From an uncultured Pelagibacteraceae bacterium (GTDB lineage Bacteria; Pseudomonadota; Alphaproteobacteria; Pelagibacterales; Pelagibacteraceae), in assembly GCA_902534735.1 (NCBI GenBank), contig CACARD010000001.1, forward strand, positions 86,001-150,000: 64,000 bases of DNA, in the 5' to 3' direction. Below the pieces are notes generated by a model. The model searched no databases. It saw nothing but the letters and a program-made list of their open reading frames with translations, and had not been told where the DNA came from. Positions 8,410 to 17,960 of this stretch are shown here, piece after piece. Numbering within the stretch: position 1 is the stretch's first letter; each line of letters starts with the position of its first letter. Made by a program: the position numbers and the translations under genes.

Positions 8410-9114
8410 TCAAATATTTGCTGAAAAAATTATTGTTTCTACTGGAGTAAGAATTGTTGGAAATTTAATACCATACTGGAGAATAAATTTACCTTGTTTT
8501 ACTTTTTTTACGTTTATATTCTTAAACCCATTCCTAATTAAACAATCTGATATAATTTCCTTGGTAAACTGAAATGCTGGGGGGTGCTTCATAAATTTGT
8601 TAATCAAATAACTAGTTGGCTTAAAAACAACTTTTTCAATATTATAAAACCATTTTGGTACACAGGATTCTACGATAATAAGTCTTCCATTTTTTGATAA
8701 AGCTTTTTTGCTTTGCCGAATACATCTGTTTAAATTATCGATGTTTTCATTAACATTTTTACCTACTAAATGATGAATTAACATAACAAATAAAATCGTA
8801 TCAAAATTATTTAGTTTTTCTGGTATTTTCAATGCACTACCAATTTCTAATTTTACGTTTTTTGGAATAGAATTTTTTTCAATCATTTCATCTAAATCTA
8901 ATCCAACAATTTTATTTACCTTAGTTGTGTCATAATCAAAGCTACCACCATGACCAACGTCTAGAAGTAAGTCTGAGCCTTTAATTATTTCTGTAATCTC
9001 ATTATAAAGAATTTTGTAAGTATCTATTTGATTTATATTATTTTGATAATTTAAATTCTTTGAAAAAAAATCTATGTTTTTTTTATTTATATTTTGTTTA
9101 TCAGTTTCATTCAT
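8410..9114 (-). CDS. SAM-dependent methyltransferase, class I
   Basis: A Rossmann-type methyltransferase. LLLDVGHGGSFDYD is motif I, followed by KIVGLDLDEMI (the acidic residue that binds the SAM ribose), a GSALKIPEKLNNFDTI segment and a LIHHLVG motif. A C-terminal beta-hairpin region is recognisable by alternating hydrophobics. I chose the ATG at 9114 rather than a TTG seven codons earlier; it overlaps the GT2 gene by 8 bases. The target is not known; the island context suggests a sugar or lipid-linked glycan. Confidence is high for the fold and low for the substrate. Confidence 0.8.
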   Translation of the reverse strand: MNETDKQNINKKNIDFFSKNLNYQNNINQIDTYKILYNEITEIIKGSDLLLDVGHGGSFDYDTTKVNKIVGLDLDEMIEKNSIPKNVKLEIGSALKIPEKLNNFDTILFVMLIHHLVGKNVNENIDNLNRCIRQSKKALSKNGRLIIVESCVPKWFYNIEKVVFKPTSYLINKFMKHPPAFQFTKEIISDCLIRNGFKNINVKKVKQGKFILQYGIKFPTILTPVETIIFSANI

Positions 9115-10042
9115 CAAAATTATACTTTTTATCAATTATAAAATTTGGCCTGTTTTTGACCTCGTCATAAATTCTACCTACATATTCACCTAATAAACCT
9201 AGACCTATTAAATTCAGTCCAGAAAAAAAAGTAATGAATAAAATTGTTGATGAAAGACCGGGTGTTAACGAAGGATCTATAAATTTTACAATTATATAAT
9301 ATAAACCTATAAAAAAACTTATAAACGCAAATATGAAACCAATAATAGACATTATAAACAATGGTCTAGAACTAAAACCAAAAATACCATTAAAAGCTAT
9401 TTTTAGTGAACCAAAATACTTATTATATTTTGTTTCTCCACTAAATCTTCTTTCGCGGTTATATTCTATATAAGTCTGTTTAAGTCCAATATATGCAACA
9501 AGACCTCTGAGAAAAGCATTTGGTTCTTTAAACTGTTTCAAATTATCTATAACTCGTCTTGATAAAATTCGAAAATCACCCGTATTTTTTGGAATCCTAA
9601 TATCAGTAATTTTTTCAATAAATGCATAACCAATATTTGTTATAAATTTTTTTGTTAGTGTCTCTCCTTGACGTGATTTCCTTGTAGCTAATACAACATC
9701 ATAACCTTCATCCATTTTTTTATTTAAATCATAGATTAATTCTGGAGGATCTTGTAAGTCACAATCAATAATAACACATCTTGAACCACTTACGTAATTT
9801 ATTCCTGCCATTGTAGCTGCTGGCTGACCAAATCTTCTTGAAAAAACTATTAATTTAATTTTTTTATTTTTTTCAATTTCATTAAGAATTATTTCTTTGC
9901 TATTATCAGTTGAAGGATCTAAAAGAAAAATTATCTCGTAGTCAAGTTTAGTTTTATTTAATGATAGTTCTGTTCTTTTAATAAATTCATTAATATTCTT
10001 TTCCTCATTATAAACTGGAACTATAACTGAAATCTTGCTCAT
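9107..10042 (-). CDS. GT2 glycosyltransferase of the GtrB/ArnC/DPM type
   Basis: The 311-residue protein has a soluble GT-A domain with IVPVYNEEKNI (7-17) and DCDLQDPPE (93-101). It ends with two membrane helices at about 230-252 and 262-285 and a GEYVGRIYDEVKNRP tail, which together define the bactoprenol-phosphate glycosyltransferases (GtrB, ArnC). These load a single sugar onto undecaprenyl phosphate for later transfer in the periplasm. The neighbouring formyltransferase overlaps by 4 bases, as in the ArnA/ArnC arrangement, and the large membrane protein beyond it could be the matching periplasmic transferase. Confidence 0.88.
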   Translation of the reverse strand: MSKISVIVPVYNEEKNINEFIKRTELSLNKTKLDYEIIFLLDPSTDNSKEIILNEIEKNKKIKLIVFSRRFGQPAATMAGINYVSGSRCVIIDCDLQDPPELIYDLNKKMDEGYDVVLATRKSRQGETLTKKFITNIGYAFIEKITDIRIPKNTGDFRILSRRVIDNLKQFKEPNAFLRGLVAYIGLKQTYIEYNRERRFSGETKYNKYFGSLKIAFNGIFGFSSRPLFIMSIIGFIFAFISFFIGLYYIIVKFIDPSLTPGLSSTILFITFFSGLNLIGLGLLGEYVGRIYDEVKNRPNFIIDKKYNFDE

Positions 10043-10707
10043 TTGCTAAACTTGCTTTTATAAATATTAAATTTATTTATCATTTTTTTTTCTAATCTTA
10101 ATGGCATTCTCATATTTGGCTCAGATATATTTAAATCTAAAACTTTTGATTTATTTAAGTATTTTTCAAAATTTATAAGCATCTTAACCTCATAATTATA
10201 ATGTCTTTCAGATAAATCATGCAAATTATCTGATTTATATATCGGGGTAATTTTATGGCTTATAATTTTCCCCATATCTACACCTTCATCAATGTAGTGA
10301 AGAGTATTCCCTAAAGGTTGATCTTTAAATATAGCCCATTTAAAAGCATCCAAACCTCTTATCAAGGGTATTAATCCAGAATGGCAGTTGATTATAAAGT
10401 TTTGCTTAATCATCGATTTACTTATGATTGAAGAACCACAGATTAATGCAATGTCTAAATTTCTGAAAACATTTTTACTATTAAAATCACAATATTTGTA
10501 ACCATAATATTTTGAGATTTCTTCGTAATTTGAGCCTACAAACTGAAATGGTCTATGATTAAACAGACAATACTTCTGTTTATTTTTGAACTTTTTGAAC
10601 TTGGAAATTATTAATTTAATTTTTTTATAACCTAACCTATGTAAACCATATATTACATCTTGTGTTTTTTTGTGTGGTTTGTTGTAAGTTAAAATACCAA
10701 TTCTCAT
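10039..10707 (-). CDS. Formyltransferase-family protein (sugar N-formyltransferase candidate)
   Basis: A compact 222-residue formyl_trans_N domain. The catalytic triad is visible: Asn107 and His109 in NCHSG, then RGLDAFKWAI, and Asp144 in IDEGVDMGKII. This is the pattern of 10-formyl-tetrahydrofolate-dependent enzymes such as VioF, QdtF, WbkC and the ArnA N-terminal domain. It most likely formylates an amino group of a nucleotide- or lipid-linked amino sugar. It lacks the C-terminal domain of methionyl-tRNA formyltransferase, which argues against that role. It overlaps the GtrB-like gene by 4 bases. Confidence 0.8.
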   Translation of the reverse strand: MRIGILTYNKPHKKTQDVIYGLHRLGYKKIKLIISKFKKFKNKQKYCLFNHRPFQFVGSNYEEISKYYGYKYCDFNSKNVFRNLDIALICGSSIISKSMIKQNFIINCHSGLIPLIRGLDAFKWAIFKDQPLGNTLHYIDEGVDMGKIISHKITPIYKSDNLHDLSERHYNYEVKMLINFEKYLNKSKVLDLNISEPNMRMPLRLEKKMINKFNIYKSKFSK

Positions 10708-10712
10708 AAAAT

Positions 10713-12569
10713 TTAAAACAATTCAAAATACTTTTGATTGTCAACTAAATAACATTTATTTTTTAAATCCAAGTTAATATTATCAATAAAGTTGTTATTT
10801 ATTCGATAATTCAATAATTTTAAAATTAAGTATGACTTTTTGAAATAATCATTCACATATACATACACATAAGAGCAGTTTTTTAAACTCTCTTTTTTTA
10901 AACTCCAATCGAAATTTATTTTCATATTAGGATGCATTGCTGATGGAAACGAATCTAGCTTTCCAATTCCATTATTATAACTGGTATATTTATATATCGG
11001 AAAAGTTAAAATTAACAAAATTACAAATTTATTAATTTTTAAAGAAATTTTTGAATTTTTTAAATTGAATTCAGTCACAATAAATAAAAAGATTAATGGC
11101 GAGATATAAGAGTAAAGTTTAATTAATGACCATATTTTATTATTTATTAATAAGAAACAACATAATGTAAATAAAAATAGCGTCGGAAATAATATTTTTT
11201 TCTCTTTTATAATGATCAAAGAATTTTTAAAACATTTATATATCAAATAAATTTGCAATAATAGGATGACTATTACTTCAAAATAATTATATAACGTTAA
11301 TATTTTTCCTAAGGAAATATGATATAATCCGAACAAGGATGGTATGATATTTAAATAGTAAAAATTATAATTATTTTGGTGATGAGATTTATTTAAAAAA
11401 TTAATGGCTTCAAAAAAATTATTTTTCGTTAAAAGTAATTTTAGTTGATCTACAAAAACTTTATCCAAAACTAAATTTTCTTTTCCCAAAATAAATGATC
11501 CAAAATAACCCCACCAATTTTTATTTTCTGTAATTACCATTTGAACTTGTTGATATAAAAATAAATAGTTAGTCTTAAATGCAAATAATGTAATTAATAA
11601 AAAAAAGAACGTAAATTTTAAAAAAAACAAAAAATATTTCTTAAATAATATTTTATTATTTATAATCTCAGACAGTACATAACTAAAAATAATCAGTGAA
11701 CTAATTATAAATAATTCAGGATAAACAAGAAATAAAGCTGAATTGAGTATGGAAAAATAAATAATATATGAATTTGAATTTAATTTTAGATTGTCTTTAA
11801 ACTTTATCAATTCTGATATTAATAGAAGAAATATTGGAAGAGATACAATATGTGACAACGCTTCAATTTCATAAATATAAATTATCCAAAACGAAAATGT
11901 AAATGATATTGACAAAAAATAAGAAACATACTTTTTTTTAAATAACTTGATAAAAAATAAATAAATTGAAATCGAGGAAATAATAATAAATATAATTTTA
12001 AATAAAGAAACCGATAAGAAAATATCAATTGATTTAATATTTAAAAAGAGGCCTAGTAAAAAACTAGTTATAGGTCTTGAATAAGATAAACTCTCTATAT
12101 TTTGAAAATGGAGATAATGACTAGGAAAATCCTGATCAATAATATCTTTAAATGAAACTTCATTAAATAAAGATGCCAAAGATAAATATGAAAATAAATC
12201 CCAATGATTACCTCTAAAAACATAAAATTGTTCACCATAAATTATTAATACTAAAGTGTAAAAAAAAGTAATTGGAAATAAAAAAAAATATGTTTCTTTA
12301 AAAAAATTTTTTATTTTTAGTTTAATTTCAAAAAAGGAACTCAAAAAAACTAGTATTAAAATTACCGCAAACCAACAAATGATTATTAAACTTGTTTGTA
12401 AAAAAAATATAAAATATAAAAAATAATTAACTATTATAAATATACAAAATCCAAAAATAATCTTTTGAAGGGAATTATGAAAAGAAAAATAGTTGCTTGA
12501 TGAATTCCCAATAACATAAAATGAAAATAATAAAATGTAATTGATTATTAATGATTGTATTAAAATCAT
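10713..12569 (-). CDS. Large polytopic membrane protein, possible GT-C glycosyltransferase
   Basis: The 618-residue protein has roughly a dozen hydrophobic segments and no domain I can name with certainty. After the first few helices comes a loop with GNHWDLFSYLSLAS, an early-loop aspartate pattern reminiscent of GT-C transferases that use polyprenyl-phosphate sugars. The C-terminus is a short soluble tail with cysteines. Its position 5 bases upstream of the formyltransferase and GtrB-like genes would suit a periplasmic transferase using the lipid-linked sugar they make. That role is inference only; an O-antigen polymerase is another possibility. Confidence 0.6.
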   Translation of the reverse strand: MILIQSLIINYILLFSFYVIGNSSSNYFSFHNSLQKIIFGFCIFIIVNYFLYFIFFLQTSLIIICWFAVILILVFLSSFFEIKLKIKNFFKETYFFLFPITFFYTLVLIIYGEQFYVFRGNHWDLFSYLSLASLFNEVSFKDIIDQDFPSHYLHFQNIESLSYSRPITSFLLGLFLNIKSIDIFLSVSLFKIIFIIISSISIYLFFIKLFKKKYVSYFLSISFTFSFWIIYIYEIEALSHIVSLPIFLLLISELIKFKDNLKLNSNSYIIYFSILNSALFLVYPELFIISSLIIFSYVLSEIINNKILFKKYFLFFLKFTFFFLLITLFAFKTNYLFLYQQVQMVITENKNWWGYFGSFILGKENLVLDKVFVDQLKLLLTKNNFFEAINFLNKSHHQNNYNFYYLNIIPSLFGLYHISLGKILTLYNYFEVIVILLLQIYLIYKCFKNSLIIIKEKKILFPTLFLFTLCCFLLINNKIWSLIKLYSYISPLIFLFIVTEFNLKNSKISLKINKFVILLILTFPIYKYTSYNNGIGKLDSFPSAMHPNMKINFDWSLKKESLKNCSYVYVYVNDYFKKSYLILKLLNYRINNNFIDNINLDLKNKCYLVDNQKYFELF

Positions 12570-12581
12570 CTCATATTTTAA

Positions 12582-13583
12582 TTATTTTTTTATTAACAAA
12601 CTATAAGAAATTAAATATACGCTTATATATATAATAACTACAAATCCTAGATATAAACTATTATCGTAAAATAAATATGAAAAAATAAAATTTGGTAATA
12701 AACATATATTTACTAAAATACCTGTAAAGCTGTTTTTATTTTTTAAAAATTTAATATTTAATCGTCTATATATTAAAGAGTGAAGATGAAGTTTATCAGG
12801 TAAATAAGTCAATTTTTTTTTTGTTAATCTTCTAATAATTGTAAACAAATTTTCTATGGCAGGATACCAAAATAATGAAACTGCTAAAATTGGAGATACA
12901 GAAATATTTAAATTAATTAAATTGATGACTAAATATGAAATAAGAATTGAAGATATATAAACACCATTGTCTCCTAAAAAAGATTTGCCGAAAATATTAA
13001 AAATAAAAAATATAAAAAATAAATATATTATTTCATTAAAATAATAATTACTTGTTACTTTTAATGAAATCAGATTTAATACAATCAGAATTAATAAAAT
13101 ATATCCTGAAACAAATCCATTTACACCATCCATGAAGTTAAAACCATTTAGAAGAGTTATAATACAAAATATTGTAAATAAATATTTTCCAATTTCTGAG
13201 GTCAATAATAAATCTAGAATTTTAATGTTAGTTTCGTTAATTAATATTTCTGGATTAATTAAAACAAAAAAAATAATTATAAATAATTGAAGTATTATTC
13301 TAACTTTTGGAGAGAAATTACTTTTTATATCTGCAAAAATTCCTAGTATTAAAATCAAACTCAAAAAAAGGAATATTTTTGACTCAATATAAAATTGAAA
13401 ATTTATTAAAGACAAGAAAATTAGACAAAAAAATATAAATAAACCTCCAGATAGAGGTATATTATTTTTTTTTTCAATTTTATGAAAACTTTCAGAAGGC
13501 TTATCTACTAGAAATAATAATTTAACTAAAATTAAATTTAAGAAATATAATATTAATGGAAATAATAAAAGTTTATAATACAT
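12582..13583 (-). CDS. MraY/WecA-family polyprenyl-phosphate sugar-1-phosphate transferase
   Basis: The 333-residue polytopic protein has the family signatures in order: PLSGGLFIF near 42-50, ADIKSNFSPKVRIILQ in the first active-site loop, NGFNFMDGVNG, FLGDNGVY, and a cytoplasmic LPDKLHLHSLIYRRL loop containing the DxxHLHH-like histidine motif. It should transfer a HexNAc-1-phosphate or similar onto undecaprenyl phosphate, starting repeat-unit synthesis (WecA/WbpL role). The first loop has AD where DD is usual. It is the first gene of the minus-strand run and is divergent from the SGNH hydrolase gene. Confidence 0.88.
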   Translation of the reverse strand: MYYKLLLFPLILYFLNLILVKLLFLVDKPSESFHKIEKKNNIPLSGGLFIFFCLIFLSLINFQFYIESKIFLFLSLILILGIFADIKSNFSPKVRIILQLFIIIFFVLINPEILINETNIKILDLLLTSEIGKYLFTIFCIITLLNGFNFMDGVNGFVSGYILLILIVLNLISLKVTSNYYFNEIIYLFFIFFIFNIFGKSFLGDNGVYISSILISYLVINLINLNISVSPILAVSLFWYPAIENLFTIIRRLTKKKLTYLPDKLHLHSLIYRRLNIKFLKNKNSFTGILVNICLLPNFIFSYLFYDNSLYLGFVVIIYISVYLISYSLLIKK

Positions 13584-13702
13584 ACTTAATTAAATGATTA
13601 CTAAACATAATAAATCTATATGAATTAAATGAAAATTAGTTTTTTGTGTTAATATAATATAACACGATTTTTTATATATTAAATGTATAGTAATAGTTAC
13701 GT
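13584..13702. promoter_or_regulatory. Divergent intergenic region
   Basis: These 119 bases separate the start of the WecA-like gene (minus) from the start of the SGNH hydrolase gene (plus), so promoters for both should lie here. It contains a short inverted repeat (TGTTA, eight bases, TAACA) around 13648-13665 and several TATA-like hexamers. In DNA this AT-rich none can be singled out as a promoter with confidence. Confidence 0.35.
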
Positions 13703-14614
13703 TTGATGAAAAAATATATTTATTTGATTATATCTATTTTTAGTTTTTTGATAATTGTTACAACATTCACTGAATTATATTTGAAATATATTGGCTTAGG
13801 TGATCCGATTGTTTATGATAGCAATTTTGTTTATGGTTATGCTCCTAAAGCAAATCAAAAAAAAAATAGATTTAACAATTCAGTTGTTACGATTAATGAT
13901 GTGGGTTTAAGGTCTATAGAAAACTGGTCAGAAAAAGAAAGATCCAAAAAAATAGTCTTTTTTGGAGATAGTGTAACTTATGGAGGTAGTTATATAGACG
14001 ATAAGGATACTTTTGTATTTTTATCGTGCAAAAATCTAAAGCAATTAAATATAGTCTGTGGTAATGCTGGGGTAAATTCTTATGGAATTCATAATATTGT
14101 GTACAGATCAAAATATGATGAAAGATTAGGAGAAATATTTTTAAAAGTATTCATGATTGTTCCTGATGATTTTTACAGGGGTTTACAAAATTCTAAAACT
14201 GCACATTTCTATTTAAACAAAAAAAAATTTTTTTTACCTGCAATTTTTGAAGCGTTAAATTTTGTTGCATCAAAATATGACTTGAATAATTATATAGGCA
14301 AGCTAGACGATACAATAATTGATGATAATATGTATGATTTAGTTAATGAATCTATAATGTTATTAAATAAAGAATTTAAACAATTACGTAACTCTAGCCA
14401 GAATCTTTTAGTTTTTTATATTCATCCAAAAAAGAGGACAGAACTTAGTGATTATATTTTAAAAAAAATAAGTGAAAAAAATGAAATTATAGATCTGGGA
14501 AAAAATTTAAATGATAAGTTTTATTATGATTCAATTCATTTAAATGTTGAAGGTCATCAAGCTGTATCAAAAATAATAAAACAAAAACTAATGGATTTTA
14601 TTAAAATAAATTAA
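13703..14614 (+). CDS. SGNH/GDSL-type hydrolase with N-terminal membrane anchor
   Basis: The 303-residue protein begins with a short basic stretch and one hydrophobic helix (about 5-21), suggesting a membrane-anchored periplasmic protein. The SGNH blocks are FFGDSVTYGG (catalytic Ser90), an NAGVNSYG block at 121-128, and a C-terminal DSIHLNVEGH with Asp276 and His279. Members of this fold in glycan loci are acetyl esterases or O-acetyltransferase partners that trim or transfer acetyl groups on polysaccharide. The direction of reaction cannot be told. It converges on the DegT aminotransferase with a 14-base overlap of 3' ends. Confidence 0.8.
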   Translation: MMKKYIYLIISIFSFLIIVTTFTELYLKYIGLGDPIVYDSNFVYGYAPKANQKKNRFNNSVVTINDVGLRSIENWSEKERSKKIVFFGDSVTYGGSYIDDKDTFVFLSCKNLKQLNIVCGNAGVNSYGIHNIVYRSKYDERLGEIFLKVFMIVPDDFYRGLQNSKTAHFYLNKKKFFLPAIFEALNFVASKYDLNNYIGKLDDTIIDDNMYDLVNESIMLLNKEFKQLRNSSQNLLVFYIHPKKRTELSDYILKKISEKNEIIDLGKNLNDKFYYDSIHLNVEGHQAVSKIIKQKLMDFIKIN

Positions 14615-15689
14615 TTTTTTTTATTATAAAATCTAATTGTTTTTTTTGTAAAAAAGGATCAATTGGAATGCTAACTCCTTTTTTTGAAATTTTTATCGAA
14701 TTTTTAAATTTTTTATCCTTACAGTATTTTCTAATTGCCGGCAAACTATGAATTGTATATGGATAATGAAATCCATATGGAATTTTAAATTTTGCTAAAT
14801 ACTTTAAGAATTTATTTCTTTGATTTACAAGAATTACAAACTGATGAAAGCATGAATTCTTAGATATTTTAAATAATTGAATTTTATTGTTATTTATATT
14901 TTTTAAATAATAATCAGCGATAGTTCTTTTTTTATTATTAATTAAATTTATACGTTTTAGTTTATGATTAAGAACAACTGCCTGCATTGAATGAAGTCTG
15001 CTGTTTATTCCAACTATTTCATGTTTGAATTTTTTTATTGCTCCATGTGTTCTTAATTTCAAAATTTTTTTATAAATTTTTTTATTATTTGTTACAACTG
15101 CACCCCCATCTCCATATGCACCTAAATTTTTACCTGGAAAAAAACTAAAACAAGCTATATGTCCTATATTTCCACTGTTAATTCCTTCATCATTTATTGA
15201 ACCAATTGATTGAGCTGCGTCCTCAATCAATATAATTTTTTTTCTTTCACAAATTTTTTTTAACTTTTTGTAATTAGCTGAATATCCCCATAAATTAACA
15301 AAAATTATAGCTTTAGTATTAATATTAATTTTCTTTATAACATCTTCTTGATCAATACTTGCATTTTCCAAATTGACATCTGCGATTCTTAATTTACATC
15401 CATTATTTATTACTGCACTTGCAGTTGCAACATAAGTCATATCTGGAATTATAACTTCATCTTTATTTTTTAAATTTAAAGATTTAATTGCTAAATATAG
15501 TGCATCAGACCCACTTGCACATCCAATACAATATTTAGTTTTTGTAAACTCTGAAAAATTTTTTTCGAACTTTTTGACTTCACTACCTAAAATAAAATTA
15601 TTTTTTTTAATTATTTTTTTTATATTATTAATTATATTATTAACTATAATTTTATCCTGTTTAAATATATTGTTAAAATCAATCTTCAT
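14601..15689 (-). CDS. wbpE: DegT/DnrJ/EryC1 sugar aminotransferase (WbpE-like)
   Basis: The 362-residue PLP enzyme carries GCASGSDALYLAI at about 56-68, EDAAQSIG at 156-163 with the PLP-ring aspartate, and FSFFPGKNLGAYGDGG at about 181-196 with the Schiff-base Lys187. It transfers an amino group to a keto-nucleotide sugar. Its 5' end overlaps by 11 bases a WbpB-like dehydrogenase, the usual partner in making UDP-2-acetamido-3-amino-2,3-dideoxyglucuronate, so a WbpE/WlbC role is favoured. The related FdtB/VioA functions on dTDP sugars are the main alternative. Confidence 0.82.
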   Translation of the reverse strand: MKIDFNNIFKQDKIIVNNIINNIKKIIKKNNFILGSEVKKFEKNFSEFTKTKYCIGCASGSDALYLAIKSLNLKNKDEVIIPDMTYVATASAVINNGCKLRIADVNLENASIDQEDVIKKININTKAIIFVNLWGYSANYKKLKKICERKKIILIEDAAQSIGSINDEGINSGNIGHIACFSFFPGKNLGAYGDGGAVVTNNKKIYKKILKLRTHGAIKKFKHEIVGINSRLHSMQAVVLNHKLKRINLINNKKRTIADYYLKNINNNKIQLFKISKNSCFHQFVILVNQRNKFLKYLAKFKIPYGFHYPYTIHSLPAIRKYCKDKKFKNSIKISKKGVSIPIDPFLQKKQLDFIIKKINLF

Positions 15690-16740
15690 TTTTAAATTTT
15701 TTTCCTAAATAAGTATCTTTAATTTTATCTATAGAAAATGTACTATTCATTTTTGAAGATTTATAGATAGAATTTACAATTTTTAAACTCTTCAAACCTT
15801 CCTCTATACTTAAAGAAATCTTTTTGTTTTTTATAATGTTATTAATTATATACTCATAGAATTTAATGTGACCATTTTTTTTTTTGTACTTTGCTTTTAG
15901 TAGTTTCTTTACTTTTGAATTTTTTTTGATCGTCCATTCGATAACCTTTTCTCCAGATATACCACCCACAACTACAGTACCTTTTTCACCTATAATTGAA
16001 ATTGACCCTTCTAAATTTTTCGGTCTAATAGCATTAGTAGCCTCAATCATTCCTAATTTATTTTTTTGATTATATTCAAATATGGCTAACGATGTATCTT
16101 CTACCTCTTTACCTATCTTTTGCATTTGTTTTATTCTAGAAAAAACTTTAGCTGGCATACCGAAAAGCCACTGAAAAAGGTCAATGAAATGAGATGACTG
16201 GTTTGCTATAACGCCTCCATCTAATTGCCAAGTCCCTCTCCACTCAGATTGAGAATAATATTTTTCACCTCTTGACCATCTAAGTCTTATTGTTGCTAAA
16301 AACAATTTTCCAAACAATTTTTTGTCTATTGCTTTTTTTAGTTCAATAATTGGGTCATTAAATCTATTTTGCAATACTACAAATATTTTAGTATTTTTTT
16401 TATTAGACAAACTAATTAATTGTTTAGCATGAGAAATTTTCAAAGTAATAGGTTTTTCGACGATTAAAAATTTTACCTTTCCAATACATCTTTTTATATG
16501 TTCATAATGAAAACCACTGGGCGTTAAAATAGAAATAACATCTAATTTTTCAGATTTAATTAAATTAGTTATGCTATAGTATTTTTTTACATTTTTTAAA
16601 TGGATGCTATTTAGTAAATTTTTATTAGGGTCACATATTGCTACTAATCTTAATCTTTTCTTTTTTTCTTGAATTTTAATCGCCTCAATATGTTTTGAAA
16701 AAATATTTCCACAACCGATGATTGCTATTCTTTTTTCCAA
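15679..16740 (-). CDS. wbpB: WbpB/WlbA-like UDP-GlcNAcA 3-dehydrogenase (Gfo/Idh/MocA)
   Basis: The 353-residue oxidoreductase has IIGCGNIFSKHIEAI at 7-21, the IVEKPITL motif at 93-100 (Lys96) and a segment WRGTWQLDGG (167-176) followed by NQSSHFIDL (His184). The NRFNDP motif near 125 and KNLEGSISIIGEKGTV later are hallmarks I recall for the WlbA/WbpB group, which oxidises C3 of UDP-N-acetylglucosaminuronate before transamination. Start is TTG at 16740. With the WbpE-like gene beside it and a WbpA-like dehydrogenase at 24882, a 2,3-diamino-uronic acid pathway is likely. Confidence 0.82.
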   Translation of the reverse strand: MEKRIAIIGCGNIFSKHIEAIKIQEKKKRLRLVAICDPNKNLLNSIHLKNVKKYYSITNLIKSEKLDVISILTPSGFHYEHIKRCIGKVKFLIVEKPITLKISHAKQLISLSNKKNTKIFVVLQNRFNDPIIELKKAIDKKLFGKLFLATIRLRWSRGEKYYSQSEWRGTWQLDGGVIANQSSHFIDLFQWLFGMPAKVFSRIKQMQKIGKEVEDTSLAIFEYNQKNKLGMIEATNAIRPKNLEGSISIIGEKGTVVVGGISGEKVIEWTIKKNSKVKKLLKAKYKKKNGHIKFYEYIINNIIKNKKISLSIEEGLKSLKIVNSIYKSSKMNSTFSIDKIKDTYLGKKFKNED

Positions 16741-16741
16741 T

Positions 16742-17890
16742 TTATTTCCAAATTAATTCAAAAAAAGTTTTACTATTTTTTTTTATATCAAAATATTTTC
16801 TTGCATTTTTAAATGATGATATTCCCATTTTTTTTATTTTATGCTTATTTTTTACTAAATATATAATTTTTTGCTCAAATGAATTTAAATCACCTGGATA
16901 GAATACTAAACAATTATTTTTCATTGCAGTATCAGAATTGTAATTTTTTAAGGCAATAATTGACGGTTTTTTCAGTAAAGAAGCTTCTATTACTGGTCGT
17001 CCAACAGCATTCATATAACCAGGAAATAAAATTACATCAATTTTAGAATAAAATTTTCTCAAATCAAAAGTCATTGGTAAAATTTTTATATTTTTGATTT
17101 TCATAATTTGTTTTTTTTTAACATAGTCTTTAAAGTCTCGTTCAAAACCAAAAAAATTTAATAAGAAATTTTTTTTTTTAATATCCCCAACACAAATCAG
17201 TTTCGTATTGTGTTTGTCTTTTATTTTACTAAAAACTTCTAAAGCTTCATATATTCCTTTTCGTTTAATAAAATTTCCAATGAAACCAAAAGTTATATAT
17301 TTACTTTTATTTTTTTTTACTAAAATATTTTTTTTATTAATTCCATTATAGATAATTGAAGAAATTTTTTTTAAAGGAGAAGTTTTAAAACAATCTTTAT
17401 CAATTGCAATAATATTAGATATATATTTTCTACACATTGATTTTAAAAGTCTAAACCTTTTTTTTCCTTTTTTTGTTTCAATCGGGCATCTCAAATGACT
17501 TGATATACTTGCATTAAAAAATAATTTTAATAATGGCGCCAAAATAACAAGTTCGATTTCATTTAAATGAAATTGACTTATATTACTTTTCTGTATTTTA
17601 AGAGTTACTAAAAAATAGAAGAAGTAAATAAAAGCAACAAATTCTCTGATTAATAATAACCATCTTAATCCTTTATAATAACCAAGTTCAAAATGATTAA
17701 ATCTAGGAACCATATAAACTTCTATTACTCTGATATTTAAAGACTTAAAAAACTTAGAGGAGGATCCAGTGGGACAAATGACAGTAAATTCAACTTTATT
17801 TTTTAAAGAAATTATTGTCTCGCCTAAACTTCTGGCAGCACCTGAAAAATTCTTATGATTATGTATCAAAAACAACTTTTTTTTGTTCAC
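16742..17890 (-). CDS. Glycosyltransferase family 4-like protein
   Basis: The 382-residue GT-B protein has a GAARSLGETI loop near 18-27 in the acceptor domain. Its donor domain has GFIGNFIKRKG (202-212) and GRPVIEAS (297-304), the latter holding the nucleotide-sugar binding glutamate of retaining GT4 enzymes. It should add one sugar to the repeat unit at the cytoplasmic face. The start codon is GTG at 17890 and the stop is one base from the WbpB-like gene. A hydrophobic stretch near 83-98 may associate it with the membrane. Donor and acceptor are unknown. Confidence 0.82.
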   Translation of the reverse strand: MNKKKLFLIHNHKNFSGAARSLGETIISLKNKVEFTVICPTGSSSKFFKSLNIRVIEVYMVPRFNHFELGYYKGLRWLLLIREFVAFIYFFYFLVTLKIQKSNISQFHLNEIELVILAPLLKLFFNASISSHLRCPIETKKGKKRFRLLKSMCRKYISNIIAIDKDCFKTSPLKKISSIIYNGINKKNILVKKNKSKYITFGFIGNFIKRKGIYEALEVFSKIKDKHNTKLICVGDIKKKNFLLNFFGFERDFKDYVKKKQIMKIKNIKILPMTFDLRKFYSKIDVILFPGYMNAVGRPVIEASLLKKPSIIALKNYNSDTAMKNNCLVFYPGDLNSFEQKIIYLVKNKHKIKKMGISSFKNARKYFDIKKNSKTFFELIWK

Positions 17891-17960
17891 GTCAAACCTA
17901 TAAATACAATTTTTTATGTTTAAATTTAGTTTACTAATGTTTTATATCTATATCTCATAA

